From contig JBBKWG010000046.1 in NCBI GenBank assembly GCA_037968835.1, positions 1 through 31,528 of the forward strand: a stretch of 31,528 bases of DNA, written 5' to 3'. The notes beneath the pieces were generated by a model. The model was not told where the DNA came from. It made no database searches and saw only the letters and a program-made list of their open reading frames with translations. Positions 31,349-31,528 of this stretch are shown here, in pieces (position 1 is the first letter of the stretch; each line of letters begins with the position of its first letter). The position numbers and the translations under genes were made by a program. The DNA comes from JBBKWG01 sp037968835 (GTDB lineage Bacteria > Pseudomonadota > Alphaproteobacteria > Rhodobacterales > Rhodobacteraceae).

Positions 31349-31528
31349 ATGAAAGACACATCGTCCGCGCCGGTCTGGCAGTGCGTCATGGTGCTTTGGG
31401 GAACCAAGTATCCGGCAACGCTGGTCAACCATCAGGTTGCGCAAATCCGTATGCTATCCTCGCGGCCCGTCAGGTTTCTTCTGATCACCGACCGGCAGCG
31501 CGATGACCTTCATCCACAGGTCTCGCAA
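31349..31528 (+). CDS. Glycosyltransferase-like protein, N-terminal fragment
   Basis: Open from the ATG at 31349 (AAGGGG upstream) to the window edge, 60 codons. The readable part is MKDTSSAPVWQCVMVLWGTK, then YPATLVNHQVAQIRML and RFLLITDRQRDDL. A VLWGTKYP opening followed by a second beta-strand and DR is reminiscent of nucleotide-sugar-dependent glycosyltransferases, but this is a weak call on a fragment. It starts 57 bases after soxR, on the same strand. Confidence 0.65.
   Translation, partial: MKDTSSAPVWQCVMVLWGTKYPATLVNHQVAQIRMLSSRPVRFLLITDRQRDDLHPQVSQ

Noticed and set aside
1..31528. CRISPR array, prophage or insertion sequence
   Set aside because: No regularly spaced repeats, transposase, integrase or phage structural gene was found on either strand.

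Overview
The window looks like chromosomal housekeeping DNA from an alphaproteobacterium, most probably a Rhodobacteraceae (Roseobacter/Rhodobacter group) member. The grounds are GC-rich codon use, a TakP-type TRAP transporter, a one-cysteine DksA, an edd-eda pair, lineage-typical small proteins, and an RNA-methyltransferase/PIN pair that I recall from Rhodobacter sphaeroides. The assignment is inferred from gene content, not from a search. I see no phage, transposon, CRISPR or restriction genes.

Layout. 1-336 is the C-terminal end of a YihY/BrkB-like membrane protein. 655-5095 is a dctPQM TRAP operon for a small organic acid, with an oversized membrane part. 5121-6983 (minus) holds bpt, an RDD membrane protein and a DUF2852 protein behind a sigma32-like promoter and a palindrome. 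A YbaK-family gene (minus) and glnE (plus) diverge at about 7.6 kb. 10807-13332 (minus) is edd-eda, the Entner-Doudoroff pathway, with a LacI/GntR-type operator over the edd -35 box. 13522-15425 (plus) has a 40-aa protein, an RlmI-like methyltransferase and a coupled PIN protein, which runs convergently into an M48 protease gene. 16487-20506 (minus) is a tight operon of MoxR ATPase, GNAT, DUF2927 lipoprotein, 55-aa membrane peptide and CoxE-type VWA protein.

20699-23440 (plus) carries dksA, an FAD monooxygenase and zapE. 23447-25315 (minus) carries two Fe-S assembly genes, a TfoX-domain gene and tpiA. tgt and lon (plus) flank a small membrane-protein gene. After lon, two strong terminators precede a 64-aa exported/membrane peptide gene (minus). 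tRNA-Val(CAC), a 61-aa cysteine-containing protein (minus), soxR (plus) and the start of a possible glycosyltransferase close the window.

The most interesting point is at 30561-31291. A near-perfect SoxR box sits in a 19-bp promoter spacer that points not at soxR but at the divergent 61-aa gene with CH and CxC motifs, a predicted SoxR target of unknown function. Also worth attention are the MoxR/VWA operon with its DUF2927 lipoprotein, the sigma32-like promoters before DUF2852-RDD-bpt and before lon, and the edd operator.
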